Positions 63,481 through 64,000 of a stretch of 64,000 bases of DNA are shown one piece after another. Positions within the stretch are counted from its first letter, which is position 1. The number at the start of each line of letters is the position of its first letter. A model generated the notes under the pieces. It did no database searches. It was not told where the DNA came from and saw only the letters and a list, made by a program, of their open reading frames with translations. The position numbers and the translations under genes are program-made. Source of the DNA: CAYGFH01 sp964430295 (lineage in GTDB: Bacteria; Patescibacteriota; Microgenomatia; UBA10105; UBA927). The DNA lies in NCBI GenBank assembly GCA_964430295.1, contig CAYSEV010000002.1, forward strand, positions 25,429 through 89,428, in the 5' to 3' direction.

Positions 63481-64000
63481 ATGCGATTTTCTCAATTTTC
63501 TACGGCTGAAGGAGTTATCCTAAAGCGCACGTCATCCGGGGAAGCTGATCGTATCCTTACAATCTTTACCCGCCAATTTGGAAAAATTCGCGTTATTGCC
63601 AAAGGCATCAGAAAGATACGAAGTAAGAGAGCTCCACATCTTGAAGTATTTCGGAGGATTCGATTCTCTACGTCTGGTGCTCACCCACTCCCATATTTGA
63701 CAGAGGTTGAAAGCATTGGAGATGCCCAATTTTCACTTGTAAATCTTCGTAGCGTTACAGGTGCGTACTATATATGTGAACTTGTAGATGCATTCCTTCC
63801 CGAAACAATGGAGAACGAAGAGGTATATGAATTACTGCTAAGAGCTATACGCTCTCTACAAACTGAAAAACAGGACATAGTCATCCGAGAATTTCCAAGG
63901 TTATTGTTAGTCATTTTGGGATATTATCCGAAGGGCGAAGTCCCTGAAGAAAAAGTTGATCATATTATAGAAGGTATCATCGAAAAAAAATTAAAGACAC
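63481..64000 (+). CDS. recO: DNA repair protein RecO, 5' part
   Basis: The frame from the ATG at 63481 stays open for 173 codons to the window edge. The translation starts MRFSQFSTAEGVILKRTSSG and continues EADRILTIFTRQFGKI, then RVIAKGIRKIRSKRA. This is the N-terminal OB-fold of RecO, which binds single-stranded DNA and loads RecA with RecR. The helical domain with DAFLPE and YELLLRAIRSL follows. The zinc-binding C-terminal part is outside. It lies three bases after the DUF4012 gene and marks the return to housekeeping genes. Confidence 0.87.
   Translation, partial: MRFSQFSTAEGVILKRTSSGEADRILTIFTRQFGKIRVIAKGIRKIRSKRAPHLEVFRRIRFSTSGAHPLPYLTEVESIGDAQFSLVNLRSVTGAYYICELVDAFLPETMENEEVYELLLRAIRSLQTEKQDIVIREFPRLLLVILGYYPKGEVPEEKVDHIIEGIIEKKLKT

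Noticed and set aside
1..64000. CRISPR arrays, tRNA or rRNA genes, insertion sequences
   Set aside because: No regularly spaced repeats, no tRNA cloverleaf in the few gaps (all below about 110 bases), and no transposase-like frames were seen.
1..64000. Alternative genetic code with TGA as glycine
   Set aside because: TGA ends many genes exactly where families end and forms the ATGA junctions, so it functions as a stop.

Overview
The window is an AT-rich bacterial segment carrying 54 supported protein genes, two of them cut by the window edges. I see no RNA genes, CRISPR arrays or insertion sequences. Almost the whole segment is one cell-surface glycan locus. Several traits suggest a Candidate Phyla Radiation (Patescibacteria) genome, probably Microgenomates-like: DUF5667 and DUF4012 proteins beside glycan genes, a large expansion of polytopic GT-C-type membrane proteins, very tight gene packing with many ATGA start/stop overlaps, and almost no Shine-Dalgarno sequences. 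TGA is used as a stop throughout, so the code is the standard bacterial one and not the TGA=Gly code of Absconditabacteria/Gracilibacteria. The lineage is an inference; no rRNA or ribosomal protein gene is present to fix it.

Layout. 1-1338 (+) is the tail of a GT39-like membrane glycosyltransferase. A composite palindromic repeat (1357-1428) separates it from a convergent four-gene minus-strand operon (1446-8931): two GT39-like proteins, one THDG-type membrane protein and one YfhO protein. A 35-base divergent promoter region (8932-8966) then starts a long plus-strand run (8967-33188). That run contains more GT-C proteins, an MptB-like mannosyltransferase, a DPM1-like GT2, a Wzx-type flippase, GT2 and GT4 transferases, and two nucleotide-sugar cassettes. 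The first (24508-27119: DegT aminotransferase, hexapeptide acyltransferase, Gfo/Idh oxidoreductase) resembles WbpE/WbpD/WbpB of diacetamido-uronic acid synthesis. The second (28095 and 31116) is a PLP enzyme with His in place of the catalytic Lys, like the sugar 3-dehydratase ColD, plus a GDP-fucose-synthase-like reductase. One methyltransferase gene (33190-33915) is inverted and has its own promoter.

From 34019 to 61460 all genes are on the plus strand. They include a UDP-GlcNAc 2-epimerase family protein, a WecD-like acetyltransferase, three large membrane proteins with GGDGG/MFR motifs, UDP-glucuronate decarboxylase, GalE, a truncated GT4 followed directly by an intact GT4, and a 1067-residue fusion of an O-antigen ligase/polymerase with a GT-C-like domain. 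The run ends with more GT4/GT2 enzymes, mannose-1-phosphate guanylyltransferase and the initiating phosphoglycosyl transferase. A DUF4012 protein with its own TTGACA promoter and the start of recO close the window.

How it fits together (inference). The PGT at 60822 loads the first sugar on undecaprenyl phosphate and the GT2/GT4 enzymes extend it using locally made GDP-, UDP- and perhaps dideoxy-sugars. The flippase at 21345 exports the unit, and the Wzy-like half of the 1067-residue protein polymerises or ligates it. The DPM1-like enzyme makes polyprenyl-phosphate sugars that the many GT-C proteins could use on the outer membrane face. No Wzz, Wza, Wzc or ABC exporter is seen. The strongest second-look items are the ligase/GT-C fusion, the Lys-to-His PLP enzyme with its predicted dideoxysugar pathway, the half-length GT4, a G8 tract inside a membrane glycosyltransferase-like gene, and -10 boxes placed for leaderless mRNAs.
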